The notes: generated from the sequence alone by a model not told the origin. Positions 36,279 through 45,541 are shown, numbered from the stretch's first letter. The stretch is 55,576 bases of DNA from Actinomycetes bacterium (GCA_024275795.1 JAJRYJ010000013.1:1-55576); one strand, 5' to 3'. Numbers and translations: made by a program.

Positions 36279-37529
36279 TTGTTCGCCTCGATGGCAAATG
36301 CCTGGAAGATCCCGGAGCTGAGGACCAAGCTGATCTTCACCGCCGCGATGATAGTCATCTACCGCCTGGGCGCCCACATACCGGTGCCCGGCGTTAACGT
36401 CAAGGCCATCGAAGACCTGATCCAGCAGGGGCAGGCGGGCGTGCTCGGGTTCCTCAACCTGTTCTCGGGAGGGGCGCTCACCCGTTTTGCGGTATTCGCC
36501 CTGGGAATCATGCCCTACATCACCGCCTCCATCATCATGCAGCTGCTGACCATGGCCTTCCCGTCGCTGAAGGAGCTGGCGCGCGAGGGCGAGGCGGGCC
36601 AGCAGAAGATCACCCAGTACACGCGCTACCTCACGGTGGCCCTGGCGCTGGCGCAGGCAGTGGGCTATACCATGCTTTTCAGGCAGCAGGGCGCCCTGCC
36701 GGATTTCACGGCAGTCAATTTTTACATGATCGTCATCACGCTGACGGCGGGCACGACGCTGCTGATGTGGATCGGCGAGCTGATCACCCAGCACGGTATC
36801 GGCAACGGTATCTCGCTGCTGATCTACGCCAGCATCGTCTCCGGCCTGATACCGAGCATCAGCAAGTTCCGGACCATGTCGCTGGTGTCCATCGTCATCT
36901 TCGCGATCATCGCCCTGATTGTCATCGTCGGCATCGTGCTGGTGCAGGAAGGACAGCGGCGCATCCCCATCCAGTACGCCAAGCGCCAGATAGGGCGCAA
37001 GATGACGACAGGCGGCAGCACATACCTGCCGCTGAACATCAACATGGCGGGTGTCATCCCGGTCATCTTCGCCTCGGCGATCCTGATGTTTCCGCCGACG
37101 CTGGCGCAGTTCTTCCCCTATGAGTTCATGAAGAGTTTCGCCCAGTTTCTCAACCCCAACAGCCCGGCGTTCCTGGTGCTGCTGGCGCTGTTGATCATCG
37201 GTTTCACGTATTTTTACACCGCGGTCCAGTTCGACCCGGTAGAGCGGGCCAACGATCTCAAGAAACACGGCGGCTTCATCCCGGGCATCAGGCCGGGCAA
37301 GCCCACGGCCCACTACCTTGACCGCGTGCTGACGCGGCTGACGTTGCCGGGAGCGATCTTCCTGGCGGCCATCGCCGTACTGCCCAACGTCATCATCGCC
37401 GCCCGCAGCGACATCACCATCTACTTCGGCGGCACATCGGTGCTGATCGTCGTCGGCGTGGCGCTGCAGACGCTCAAGCAGATGGAGTCACAGCTGCTGA
37501 TGCGACATTACGAGGGGTTCCTGAAGTAG
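36279..37529 (+). CDS. secY: Protein translocase subunit SecY
   Basis: 'MANAWKIPELRTKLIFTAAMIVIYRLGAHIPVPGVN', 'FAPGIMPYIT'-like 'FALGIMPYITASIIMQLL'. TTG 36279 or ATG 36291 start. Confidence 0.97.
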   Translation: MFASMANAWKIPELRTKLIFTAAMIVIYRLGAHIPVPGVNVKAIEDLIQQGQAGVLGFLNLFSGGALTRFAVFALGIMPYITASIIMQLLTMAFPSLKELAREGEAGQQKITQYTRYLTVALALAQAVGYTMLFRQQGALPDFTAVNFYMIVITLTAGTTLLMWIGELITQHGIGNGISLLIYASIVSGLIPSISKFRTMSLVSIVIFAIIALIVIVGIVLVQEGQRRIPIQYAKRQIGRKMTTGGSTYLPLNINMAGVIPVIFASAILMFPPTLAQFFPYEFMKSFAQFLNPNSPAFLVLLALLIIGFTYFYTAVQFDPVERANDLKKHGGFIPGIRPGKPTAHYLDRVLTRLTLPGAIFLAAIAVLPNVIIAARSDITIYFGGTSVLIVVGVALQTLKQMESQLLMRHYEGFLK

Positions 37530-38323
37530 TGATTATCCGCAAGTCTCCAGCCGAGATAGAGGAGATCGGCAGGGCGGGAGAGATTGTAGCCGGGTGTTTA
37601 TCCCTGATGCGGGAGAACAGCAGGCCCGGGGTGACAACCGCGGAGCTGGACAGGACCGCGGAGAGGTTTATCAGGGAGAAGGGCGCGGTACCCACGTTCA
37701 AGGGGTACAGGGGCTTTCCGGCCTCCATCTGCGCCTCTCCCAATGACATGGTCGTGCACGGCATACCGGGCGATTACAGCCTGGTGGAGGGCGACATCCT
37801 CAGCGTGGATGTGGGCGTCACCCTCAACGGCTGGGTGGCGGATGCGGCCATCACTGTGGCGGTGGGTGAAGTCGACAGCCGGGCGAAGCGGTTGATGGAC
37901 GTCACCCGCGAGTCGCTGGCTCGGGCCATCGGCAGGTGCAGGGCGGGATTGCATCTGGGTGACGTGTCGGCGGCCGTGCAGGAGCACGTGGAGAGGAACG
38001 GTTTTTCGGTGGTGCGGACGCTGGTGGGACATGGTATCGGGCGGAACATGCACGAGGATCCGCAGATACCGAACTACGGCGTCCCCGGCGAGGGGCCCGC
38101 GCTCGAGGACGGCATGGTTTTCGCCATCGAGCCCATGGTCAATGTCGGCGAACACCGCGTCAAGGTGGGAAAGGTCAACTGGGCCGTTTCGACGGCGGAC
38201 GGCAGCCTTTCGGCCCATTTCGAGCACACGGTGGCGCTGACGGCGCAGGGACCGAAGGTCTTGACGGCGGAAGCGGCGGCCAATGACCGTTCGAATTTGG
38301 ATACAGCCTCCATGCTGTGGTAG
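37529..38323 (+). CDS. map: Methionine aminopeptidase, type I
   Basis: 'SPAEIEEIGRAGEIVAGCL', 'LSVDVGVTLNGWVADAAIT', 'GHGIGRNMHEDPQIPNYG', 'FAIEPMVN'. Confidence 0.96.
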   Translation: MIIRKSPAEIEEIGRAGEIVAGCLSLMRENSRPGVTTAELDRTAERFIREKGAVPTFKGYRGFPASICASPNDMVVHGIPGDYSLVEGDILSVDVGVTLNGWVADAAITVAVGEVDSRAKRLMDVTRESLARAIGRCRAGLHLGDVSAAVQEHVERNGFSVVRTLVGHGIGRNMHEDPQIPNYGVPGEGPALEDGMVFAIEPMVNVGEHRVKVGKVNWAVSTADGSLSAHFEHTVALTAQGPKVLTAEAAANDRSNLDTASMLW

Positions 38324-38350
38324 TATGCGAGGTTGGCCGAAACCGAGGAT

Positions 38351-38572
38351 ATGACACAAAAAGAAGAAGCCATAGAACTCGAGGGTGAGGTTATAGAGGC
38401 GTTGCCGAACACCATGTTCAAGGTGATGCTCGACAACGACCACGAGGTGCTGGCTCATATCTCCGGCAAGATGAGGATGCACTACATCCGCATCCTGCCA
38501 GGCGACAGGGTGAAGGTGGAGCTCTCTCCGTACGACCTCACCCGGGGAAGGATTACATACAGGTTCAAATAA
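38351..38572 (+). CDS. infA: Translation initiation factor IF-1
   Basis: '[69 protein letters not shown]'. Confidence 0.97.
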   Translation: MTQKEEAIELEGEVIEALPNTMFKVMLDNDHEVLAHISGKMRMHYIRILPGDRVKVELSPYDLTRGRITYRFK

Positions 38573-38574
38573 CC

Positions 38575-38688
38575 ATGAAAGTGCGTTCATCAGTAAAACC
38601 GATGTGTGAGAACTGCAAGCTTGTGCGCAGGCGCGGCAAGCTGCTGGTGATATGCTCCAACCCCCGGCACAAGCAGCGCCAGGGCTAG
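38575..38688 (+). CDS. rpmJ: 50S ribosomal protein L36 (37 aa, not in ORF track)
   Basis: Manual translation [37 protein letters not shown]. Confidence 0.97.
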   Translation: MKVRSSVKPMCENCKLVRRRGKLLVICSNPRHKQRQG

Positions 38689-38747
38689 GCGGCGGCGCCG
38701 GCGGCGACAGCTTCCGGCGGCAATGGACGAAGACCAGGAGGTCATAG

Positions 38748-39122
38748 TTGGCACGTATCGCAGGTGTGAATATTCCCCGCGAGAAGCGGGTTGAAATAGG
38801 TCTGACCTATATCTTCGGCGTGGGCCGGTCAACGGCGGGCAAGGTGCTGGACGAGCTCGGCATCGACCGCAACACTTACGTCAGGGACCTGACGGACGAA
38901 GAGATTTCAAGGCTGAGGGATTACCTTGACGCCAACATCCTCGTCGAGGGAGACCTCAGGCGTGAGCGTTCCCAGAATATCAAGCGGCTGATGGAGATCG
39001 GCTGCTACCGGGGCATCCGCCACCGCCGCGGCATGCCGGTGCGGGGGCAGCGCACCAAGACCAACGCCCGCAGCCGCAAGGGGCCCAAGCGTACCGTGGG
39101 CGTCAGGCGCAAGGCGACATAG
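38748..39122 (+). CDS. rpsM: 30S ribosomal protein S13
   Basis: '[34 protein letters not shown]'; TTG start. Confidence 0.98.
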   Translation: MARIAGVNIPREKRVEIGLTYIFGVGRSTAGKVLDELGIDRNTYVRDLTDEEISRLRDYLDANILVEGDLRRERSQNIKRLMEIGCYRGIRHRRGMPVRGQRTKTNARSRKGPKRTVGVRRKAT

Positions 39123-39183
39123 TCTGGTTCGGGATAACCCGAAAGCAACAGGTTCGATCAAAGTCAACTAGCAGAGGACAGGC

Positions 39184-39582
39184 ATGGCAGCACCGAAATC
39201 AGGAAAGGGACGCTCACGCCGCAAGGCGAAGAAGAACGTTCCCGTGGGACAGGCCCATATCAAGACATCGTTCAACAACACGATCGTTACCCTGACGGAC
39301 AAGGAGGGGAACGTCATAGCCTGGGAGAGCGCCGGTTCCGCCGGTTTCAAGGGCTCGCGCAAGAGCACGCCCTTCGCCGCCCAGGTGACCGCCGATGCCT
39401 GCGCAAAGAAGGGCATGGAACACGGCATCAAGAAGGTGGACGTCTTCGTCAAGGGCCCCGGTTCCGGCCGCGAGACGGCCATCCGTTCGCTGCAGGCCGC
39501 GGGCATCGAGGTAATGAGCGTCAAGGACGTGACGCCGGTGCCGCACAACGGTTGCCGGCAGCGCAAGAGAAGAAGAGTATAG
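39184..39582 (+). CDS. rpsK: 30S ribosomal protein S11
   Basis: '[46 protein letters not shown]'. Confidence 0.98.
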   Translation: MAAPKSGKGRSRRKAKKNVPVGQAHIKTSFNNTIVTLTDKEGNVIAWESAGSAGFKGSRKSTPFAAQVTADACAKKGMEHGIKKVDVFVKGPGSGRETAIRSLQAAGIEVMSVKDVTPVPHNGCRQRKRRRV

Positions 39583-39595
39583 AGAGGAAGGGTAC

Positions 39596-40216
39596 TTGGC
39601 TAAAGACACATCACCAGCTTGCAAGCAATGCCGCCGCGAGGGTTTGAAACTATATCTCAAGGGGGAGCGTTGCCTCACGGACCGCTGCGCCATCGACCGC
39701 AGGTCCTATGCCCCCGGTGAACAGGGGCGCCGGCGCGTCAAACAGACCGAATATCTGACCCAGCTGAGGGAAAAGCAGAAGGCGCGACGTTACTACGGGC
39801 TGTTGGAGAAGCAGTTCAGGAATTACTATGAGCGGGCCAACCGCCAGAGCGGTATCACCGGCGAGAACCTGTTGCGGCTGCTGGAGACGCGGCTGGACAA
39901 CGTGGTCTACAGGCTCGGCTTCGCCGTATCGCGGCGCCAGGCGCGCCAGCTGGTAATGCACGGCCATTTCACCGTCAACGGCAGGAGGGTGGATATCCCT
40001 TCCTACCACGTGAAGCCCGATGACGTGATCGCAGTCAGGGAGAACTCCGCCGCCAGGGATTCCATCGGAGAGGCGACGGACATGACGGCGGCGGTATCGC
40101 CGTGGCTGCAGGCGGACCATGACAACCTTTCAGGAAAGATATTGAAATACCCGGAACGGGACGAGATAGACGTGCCTGTGCAGGAACAGTTCATCGTGGA
40201 GCTGTATTCCAAGTGA
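39596..40216 (+). CDS. rpsD: 30S ribosomal protein S4
   Basis: '[23 protein letters not shown]', '[41 protein letters not shown]'; TTG start. Confidence 0.97.
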   Translation: MAKDTSPACKQCRREGLKLYLKGERCLTDRCAIDRRSYAPGEQGRRRVKQTEYLTQLREKQKARRYYGLLEKQFRNYYERANRQSGITGENLLRLLETRLDNVVYRLGFAVSRRQARQLVMHGHFTVNGRRVDIPSYHVKPDDVIAVRENSAARDSIGEATDMTAAVSPWLQADHDNLSGKILKYPERDEIDVPVQEQFIVELYSK

Positions 40217-40238
40217 GGTTGGCTCAGAGGACGGCATC

Positions 40239-40943
40239 ATGAATCCGATCGCCTCGGCTGAGGCTGACCCGGCGATGGGTATTGGGTCACAATCTACGAC
40301 CATGGAGGGCGAATTGCTCACTTTTCAGATTCCCAAAATCACTCACGAACAGGTAAATGAGAACAAGGGAGTCTTCGTGGTCGAGCCGCTGGACCGCGGC
40401 TTCGGCCATACCTTCGGCAACTCATTGAGACGGGTGTTGCTTTCATCCCTTGACGGCGCCGCCATCAGCCTCGTGCAGATCGACGGGGTCTCGCACGAGT
40501 TCTCGACGATCACCGGCGTCAAGGAGGATGTGACTGACATCGTCCTCAATATCAAGAACGTGGTCTGCCGGCTGGAGGACATGGAGGAGGTCGAGGTGGA
40601 CCTGAAGAAGTCAGGACCCGGCGAGGTAACCGCCGGCGACATCGACCAGCCCACCGGCCTGGAGATCATCAATCCCGACCTGCATATCGCCAGCCTGGGC
40701 AAGAAGGCCAAGCTGGGGATGACGCTGACCATCAGGAAGGGCCGCGGTTACGCCTCGGCCGAGGCCAACAAGCCCGCCGGCGCCGCCATCGGCCAGATAC
40801 CGGTCGATTCGAACTTCTCTCCGGTGGAGAGGGTTTCCTACGAGGTGGACACGGCGCGCGTCGGCCAGCGCACGGACTTCGACAAGCTGACGATCGAGAT
40901 CACCACCAACGGCAGCATGGCTCCGGACGACGCCCTGCGGTAG
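40239..40943 (+). CDS. rpoA: RNA polymerase alpha subunit, N-terminal domain part (ends at in-frame TAG)
   Basis: 'VVEPLDRGFGHTFGNSLRRVLLSSLDGAAISLVQIDGVSHEFSTITGVKEDV'; ends '...APDDALR*' while downstream same-frame translation continues '[12 protein letters not shown]'. Confidence 0.93.
   Translation: MNPIASAEADPAMGIGSQSTTMEGELLTFQIPKITHEQVNENKGVFVVEPLDRGFGHTFGNSLRRVLLSSLDGAAISLVQIDGVSHEFSTITGVKEDVTDIVLNIKNVVCRLEDMEEVEVDLKKSGPGEVTAGDIDQPTGLEIINPDLHIASLGKKAKLGMTLTIRKGRGYASAEANKPAGAAIGQIPVDSNFSPVERVSYEVDTARVGQRTDFDKLTIEITTNGSMAPDDALR
40941..40943 (+). other. In-frame TAG separating alphaNTD from alphaCTD in rpoA
   Basis: GAC GCC CTG CGG TAG GCG GCG CGC CTG; the same frame stays open to 41270 through the whole alphaCTD. 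Confidence 0.95.
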
Positions 40944-41012
40944 GCGGCGCGCCTGCTGATATCGTCGCTGCAGATATTCACCGGCGACCATGAAAGCGGC
41001 GAGGACGAGGAG

Positions 41013-41270
41013 ATGGCGGCGGAAGCCATCATGACCGCCGGCTCGGACGAGCAGAAGACGGGAGAGGATGACATCCTCATCGAGGAACTGGAGATCGGCG
41101 TCCGTTCCTATAACTGCCTCAAGCGTGAGGGCATCCAGACCGTGGGTGACCTGGTCAAGCGCAGCGAGGCGGAGCTGCTGAACACGCCCAACTTCGGCAA
41201 GAAGAGCATCGAGGAAGTAAAGGAGAACCTGGCCAAGATGGGTCTTGCGCTCAGGGACTCGGAGAGCTAG
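41013..41270 (+). CDS. rpoA: RNA polymerase alpha C-terminal domain part, same frame as 40239..40943
   Basis: '[60 protein letters not shown]' is a canonical alphaCTD; ATG 41013 preceded by GAGGACGAGGAG. Confidence 0.85.
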   Translation: MAAEAIMTAGSDEQKTGEDDILIEELEIGVRSYNCLKREGIQTVGDLVKRSEAELLNTPNFGKKSIEEVKENLAKMGLALRDSES

Positions 41271-41317
41271 CAGAACCAGGCAAACCCGGCGGAGCCGGGA
41301 GAGACGGGAGAGCAGGC

Positions 41318-41671
41318 ATGAGACACGCAAGGCAGGGAAGAAAACTGAACATGGACCCGGCGCACCGCAAGGCGATGCTGGGAAACATGGTCTGCTCCCT
41401 GATCGAGCACGGCCGCATCAAGACCACCGTCAGCAAGGCCAGGGAGGCGCGGCCGCTGGCGGAAAAGATGGTGACCCTGGGCAAGCGCGGCGACCTCTCG
41501 GCACGCCGCCAGGCGTTGGCGAGGCTGCGCAGCAAGGACGCCGTCCACCTGTTGTTCACCGAGATAGCGCCCCGGTTCGAAGACCGGCAGGGCGGCTACA
41601 CCCGCATCATCAAGCTGGGCCCCCGCAGCGGCGACGCCGCCGAGATGGCCTACCTCGAATTCGTCGAATAG
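41318..41671 (+). CDS. rplQ: 50S ribosomal protein L17
   Basis: '[58 protein letters not shown]'. Confidence 0.97.
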   Translation: MRHARQGRKLNMDPAHRKAMLGNMVCSLIEHGRIKTTVSKAREARPLAEKMVTLGKRGDLSARRQALARLRSKDAVHLLFTEIAPRFEDRQGGYTRIIKLGPRSGDAAEMAYLEFVE

Positions 41672-41675
41672 CCCA

Positions 41676-41769
41676 GGGACGTTGGTTCACAAAGTTCAAT
41701 AACTTCAGGGACCCTGCTTCACAAACTTCAGTAACTCTGGGACGTTCGCTGACGAAACAGCTTGTTTCC
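41676..41769. repeat. Degenerate ~32-bp direct repeats beginning GGGAC
   Basis: GGGACgttgGTTCACAAAgTTCAaTAACTtca / GGGACcctgcTTCACAAAcTTCAgTAACTct / GGGACgttcgctgacgaaac; starts at 41676, 41708, 41739. Confidence 0.7.
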
Positions 41770-41841
41770 ATGGAACAGCCGACCCGGACGCGAAGATTTC
41801 CATCCGGGGCTGATACCCTTATTTGATACGATTGTTCCACC

Positions 41842-42669
41842 ATGGATGAACCGATCATCTCCCTGAGGAACGTATCCTACCTTTATCCGCACGCGGAAGA
41901 ATCGCAGCGGCCCGCCCTTTCCGGGATCGACCTCGAGATTGCGGCCGGCGAGTTCGTGGGCCTGGTGGGAGCCAACGGCTCCGGCAAAACCACCCTGGCG
42001 CGCCTGTTGAACGCGCTGATCATACCGGCCGCCGGCGAGGTCAGGATCGCCGGACTGCTTACCAGCGACCGCAGCAACCACGACCGCATACGCGAGACGG
42101 CGGGTATGGTTTTCCAGAACCCGGACAGTCAGATAGTCGCCACCAGCGTCGGCGACGACATCGCCTTCGGCCTGGAGAACATCGGGCTGCCTCCGGAAGA
42201 GATCGAGGCCCGCATCACCGAGGCGGCCGCCCGCTTCGGTGTGGCGGACCTGCTGGAGCGCGAACCCCACTGGCTTTCCGGCGGTCAGAAGCAGAGGACG
42301 GTGCTGGCGGGCGTTGTGGCCCTGGAGCCGTCGCTGCTGATCCTCGACGAGCCCACATCTATGCTCGACCCCGCTTCCGGCAGGCAATTCCGCAGGCTGG
42401 TGGACGAGCTCCGCCGTGGCGGCACCACCATCATCTATATCACGCACATGATGGAAGAGCTTGTCGGCGCCGGCAGGCTGGTGGCGCTGGACGGCGGGCG
42501 GATAGCCTTCGACGGAGAGCCCGGCGATTTCTTCACCAGCCCCGAGCTGCTTGAGCGCACGAGCCTGGAGGCGCCGCTGGCGGCGCGCCTCTCCGCAGCG
42601 GTTCCCCGTGGAGATGGGAAGAGACTCCCCCTGACCATCGAACAGCTGGCGGCGGAGATATGCGCCTAG
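41842..42669 (+). CDS. ecfA1: ECF transporter ATPase EcfA1
   Basis: Walker A 'GANGSGKTT', Q-loop 'VFQNPDSQIVATSVGDDIAFGLEN', 'LSGGQKQR', between rplQ and ecfA2. Confidence 0.93.
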   Translation: MDEPIISLRNVSYLYPHAEESQRPALSGIDLEIAAGEFVGLVGANGSGKTTLARLLNALIIPAAGEVRIAGLLTSDRSNHDRIRETAGMVFQNPDSQIVATSVGDDIAFGLENIGLPPEEIEARITEAAARFGVADLLEREPHWLSGGQKQRTVLAGVVALEPSLLILDEPTSMLDPASGRQFRRLVDELRRGGTTIIYITHMMEELVGAGRLVALDGGRIAFDGEPGDFFTSPELLERTSLEAPLAARLSAAVPRGDGKRLPLTIEQLAAEICA

Positions 42670-43517
42670 AGCTGGAAAAGGTCAGCCTCACCTACCAGCA
42701 GGGCACGTCCCTGGAATCCCTGGCGCTGCAGGCGGTGGACCTATCCGTCGAGCCCGGGGAGCGGCTGGGGATCTGCGGCGCCACCGGTTCGGGAAAGTCG
42801 ACGCTGCTGGCGGTGCTGGCCGGCATCCTCGAGCCCACGTCGGGCCGCGTGCTCCATGACGGCAGGAAGCTGGGTGGGAAGCAGGGCCCCCGGCCGGGAC
42901 AGGTCGGACTGGGCCTGCAGACCCCGGAGAACTGCCTGTTTGAGAAGACCGTCTATGACGACATCGCCTTCGCGCCCAGGCGCCTGGGCATGAAGGGCGG
43001 GCGGCTGGCCGCCAGGGTGAGGGATTCGATGGCAAGCGTGGGGCTGGACGCCACCGCCTACGGCCATCGCAGCCCCTTTTCCCTGAGCACGGGTGAGCAG
43101 CGGCGCGTCGCCCTTGCCGGCGTGATCGCCACCGGGCCCGCGGCCCTGCTGCTAGACGAGCCGACGGCATACCTGGACCCGGCCAGCCGCCGCGATCTGG
43201 TGGAGCGGCTGGTCGCGCTCAACCGCGAGCGCCGCACAACCCTGGTGGTTGTGGGCCACGACATGGACGAGATGGCGGCCATGGTCCACAGGCTGGTGAT
43301 TATCGACCGGGGCAGGATCGTCGCCGATGGTCCGGCCTCGCGTTTGCTGACGGACGCGCAGCTGCTTGTATCCAACAGTCTGGAGCCGCCGGCGACGGTG
43401 CAGCTCTGCAACCTGCTCAGTGAATGCCTGGGAAGGCCCGTCCCCCCCGTGTTGAGCGAGCGCGCCGCCGCCGAACTGCTGGCAAACATCGGCGGCTCGA
43501 GGGGGATGGGGGGATGA
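42660..43517 (+). CDS. ecfA2: ECF transporter ATPase EcfA2
   Basis: 'GATGSGKSTLL', 'GLGLQTPENCLFEKTVYDDIAFAPRRLG', 'LSTGEQRRVALAGVIATGPAALLLDEPTAYLDP'. Confidence 0.92.
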   Translation: MRLELEKVSLTYQQGTSLESLALQAVDLSVEPGERLGICGATGSGKSTLLAVLAGILEPTSGRVLHDGRKLGGKQGPRPGQVGLGLQTPENCLFEKTVYDDIAFAPRRLGMKGGRLAARVRDSMASVGLDATAYGHRSPFSLSTGEQRRVALAGVIATGPAALLLDEPTAYLDPASRRDLVERLVALNRERRTTLVVVGHDMDEMAAMVHRLVIIDRGRIVADGPASRLLTDAQLLVSNSLEPPATVQLCNLLSECLGRPVPPVLSERAAAELLANIGGSRGMGG

Positions 43518-44323
43518 TGCGCCTCTCCAGCCTGGTGGTCGGACAGTACTATCCGGGGGAGTCGCTGCTGCACCGGACCGACCCCCGCACCAAGATCGTC
43601 TCGGCCTTCCTCTTCATGGTGGTGCTCTTCCTGGTCAGCGGCTTCACGGCCCTGTTGTTGCTGGCTGCGGGCGTGCTCGCGGGCGTCATCATCGCCGGCA
43701 TCCCCCCGCTCTGGCTCTACCGGGGCATCAAGCCCGTGTTGCTGCTGGTGGCCATCACCTTCCTCTTTCAGCTGCTGCTCTTCGGTGGCGATGTCTGGAG
43801 GAGCCTGGGTCCGTTCAATCTCTACAGGGAGGGGGCGCTCCAGGGCGGTTTCCTGGCGCTCCGGCTGGTACTGCTGATCCTATCCAGTTCCCTGCTGACG
43901 CTGACTACGCCGCCGGTGCAGCTCACGGACGGCCTCGGAAGGCTGATGGCGCCGCTGGGCCGCCTGCGCTTCCCGGCGCACGAGCTGGCGATGATGATGA
44001 CGATCGCGCTCAGGTTCATCCCGACGCTGCTGATGGACCTGGACCGCATCATCAAGGCCCAGATGGCCCGCGGCGCCGTCTCCCGCCGCGGCGGGCTGGT
44101 GCAGCGCGCCCGCGACACGATGCCGATTTTGATACCCCTGTTCATCATGAGCTTCCGTCATGCCGATGACCTGGCCCTGGCCATGGAATCGCGCTGCTAC
44201 CGCGGCGGCAGGGGCAGGACCCAGCGCCACAAACTGCGCTTCGGCTGGCGCGACGCCCTGCTGGCGGCCATCGTGCTGGCGCTGCTGCTGGCGGCCCTGT
44301 GGGTGGGGAGGCTCGACCGGTGA
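43514..44323 (+). CDS. ecfT: ECF transporter transmembrane protein EcfT
   Basis: ATG 43514 internal to ORF 43424..44323; 'GQYYPGESLLHRTDPRTKIV', 'IPLFIMSFRHADDLALAMESRCYRGG'. Confidence 0.92.
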   Translation: MMRLSSLVVGQYYPGESLLHRTDPRTKIVSAFLFMVVLFLVSGFTALLLLAAGVLAGVIIAGIPPLWLYRGIKPVLLLVAITFLFQLLLFGGDVWRSLGPFNLYREGALQGGFLALRLVLLILSSSLLTLTTPPVQLTDGLGRLMAPLGRLRFPAHELAMMMTIALRFIPTLLMDLDRIIKAQMARGAVSRRGGLVQRARDTMPILIPLFIMSFRHADDLALAMESRCYRGGRGRTQRHKLRFGWRDALLAAIVLALLLAALWVGRLDR

Positions 44324-45072
44324 TGCAGACAGCCGCGGACAGGAACATCAGACTGGACCTGGAATACGACGGCACGGATTTCAGCGGCTGGGCCAGGCAG
44401 CCGGGGTTGACGACCATCGAGGGTACGCTCGAGGAGGTGCTGGGACGCATCCTGCAACAGCCGGTACGGCTGACGGTGGCCGGGCGCACGGACGCAGGCG
44501 TGCACGCCCGGGGGCAGGTGGCGAACCTGTGGACCGCCTCGGATATGGAGCCGCGCCGCCTGCAGTGGTCCGCCAACCAGTTGCTGCCGGACAGCATCGC
44601 CATCAGCGCCGTCAGCGATGTTCCCGGCGATTTCGACGCTCGCCGCAGCGCCCGGTCGCGCACCTATCACTATACGGTGCTCAACCGCTCATGGCCGTCG
44701 GCCTTCCAACACCGTTTCGTTCACTTTGTCAACGGAGCGTTGGAGCTGGACGCCCTCAATGACGCGGCGGCGCGGATCAGCGGCCGCCACGATTTCACGG
44801 CCTTTACGCCCACGGTGACAGAGCACAGCCGTTTCCAGCGCGAGGTGCTCTACTCGCGGTGGGTCCGGGAGGGGGACCTGCTCGTCTACAGGATTCAGGC
44901 CGACAGCTTCCTGCGAGGCATGGTGAGGGCCCTGGTGGGGACGATGCTGGAGGTGGGAAGGGGGAGGCGGGCCGCCGCCGACCTTTCCCGCTTGCTGGAC
45001 GGCGCCCCACGTCCCCAGGCCGGCGAGACCGCGCCTCCGGAGGGGCTCTGTCTTCAGGCGGTGGAATACTGA
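44323..45072 (+). CDS. truA: tRNA pseudouridine(38-40) synthase TruA
   Basis: 'LDLEYDGTDFSGWARQPGLTTIEGTLEEVL', 'VAGRTDAGVHARGQV', 'SFLRGMVRALVGTMLEVG'. Confidence 0.95.
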   Translation: MQTAADRNIRLDLEYDGTDFSGWARQPGLTTIEGTLEEVLGRILQQPVRLTVAGRTDAGVHARGQVANLWTASDMEPRRLQWSANQLLPDSIAISAVSDVPGDFDARRSARSRTYHYTVLNRSWPSAFQHRFVHFVNGALELDALNDAAARISGRHDFTAFTPTVTEHSRFQREVLYSRWVREGDLLVYRIQADSFLRGMVRALVGTMLEVGRGRRAAADLSRLLDGAPRPQAGETAPPEGLCLQAVEY

Positions 45073-45160
45073 CCTTGGCAAGAAAACGGTGCGACACCTC
45101 GAATAGTACCTTGATGTAAGGTAGCCGAGATTCCGGAAAACCACGGGGGAGCTTTCCTGT

Positions 45161-45541
45161 TTGAGGCTTGTTTGCGTCGACAAGGACGAACTGACCCTCG
45201 GAATCCTCGAGGCACGGTTCAGCCATATCAGCTGGAGAGCCCGCTTCTGCCGCAGCGCCGAGGACGCGCTGGTGATGGTCAGGCAGAGCAGTCCCGACGT
45301 GTTGATCACGGGCATCCAGCTGGAAGCCTCCAACGGCTATAATCTCATCAGCGCCATCCGCGCCGACAGCAACCCCCGCGTGGCGTTCATCCCGATCGTC
45401 ATCCTCTCTTACATGAGCCGGAACGACTACATCATGCGCGGCCTCAGGCTGGGAGCTGACGATTTCATAGCAAAGCCCTTTGACCTCATCAACCTGGAGA
45501 ATGACATCAGGCAACTGGCGGAGGTCCCTGATGCTACGTGA
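45161..45541 (+). CDS. Receiver-like (response regulator) domain protein, phospho-acceptor Asp apparently replaced
   Basis: 'LVCVDKDELTLGILEARFSHISW...SPDVLITGIQLEASNGYNLISAIR...PIVILSYMS...GADDFIAKPFDLINLENDIRQ'; TTG start. Confidence 0.8.
   Translation: MRLVCVDKDELTLGILEARFSHISWRARFCRSAEDALVMVRQSSPDVLITGIQLEASNGYNLISAIRADSNPRVAFIPIVILSYMSRNDYIMRGLRLGADDFIAKPFDLINLENDIRQLAEVPDAT

Noticed and set aside
41676-41769. CRISPR array interpretation of the ~32-bp repeats
   Set aside because: Only three units, diverged, no constant repeat/variable spacer alternation, no cas genes nearby.
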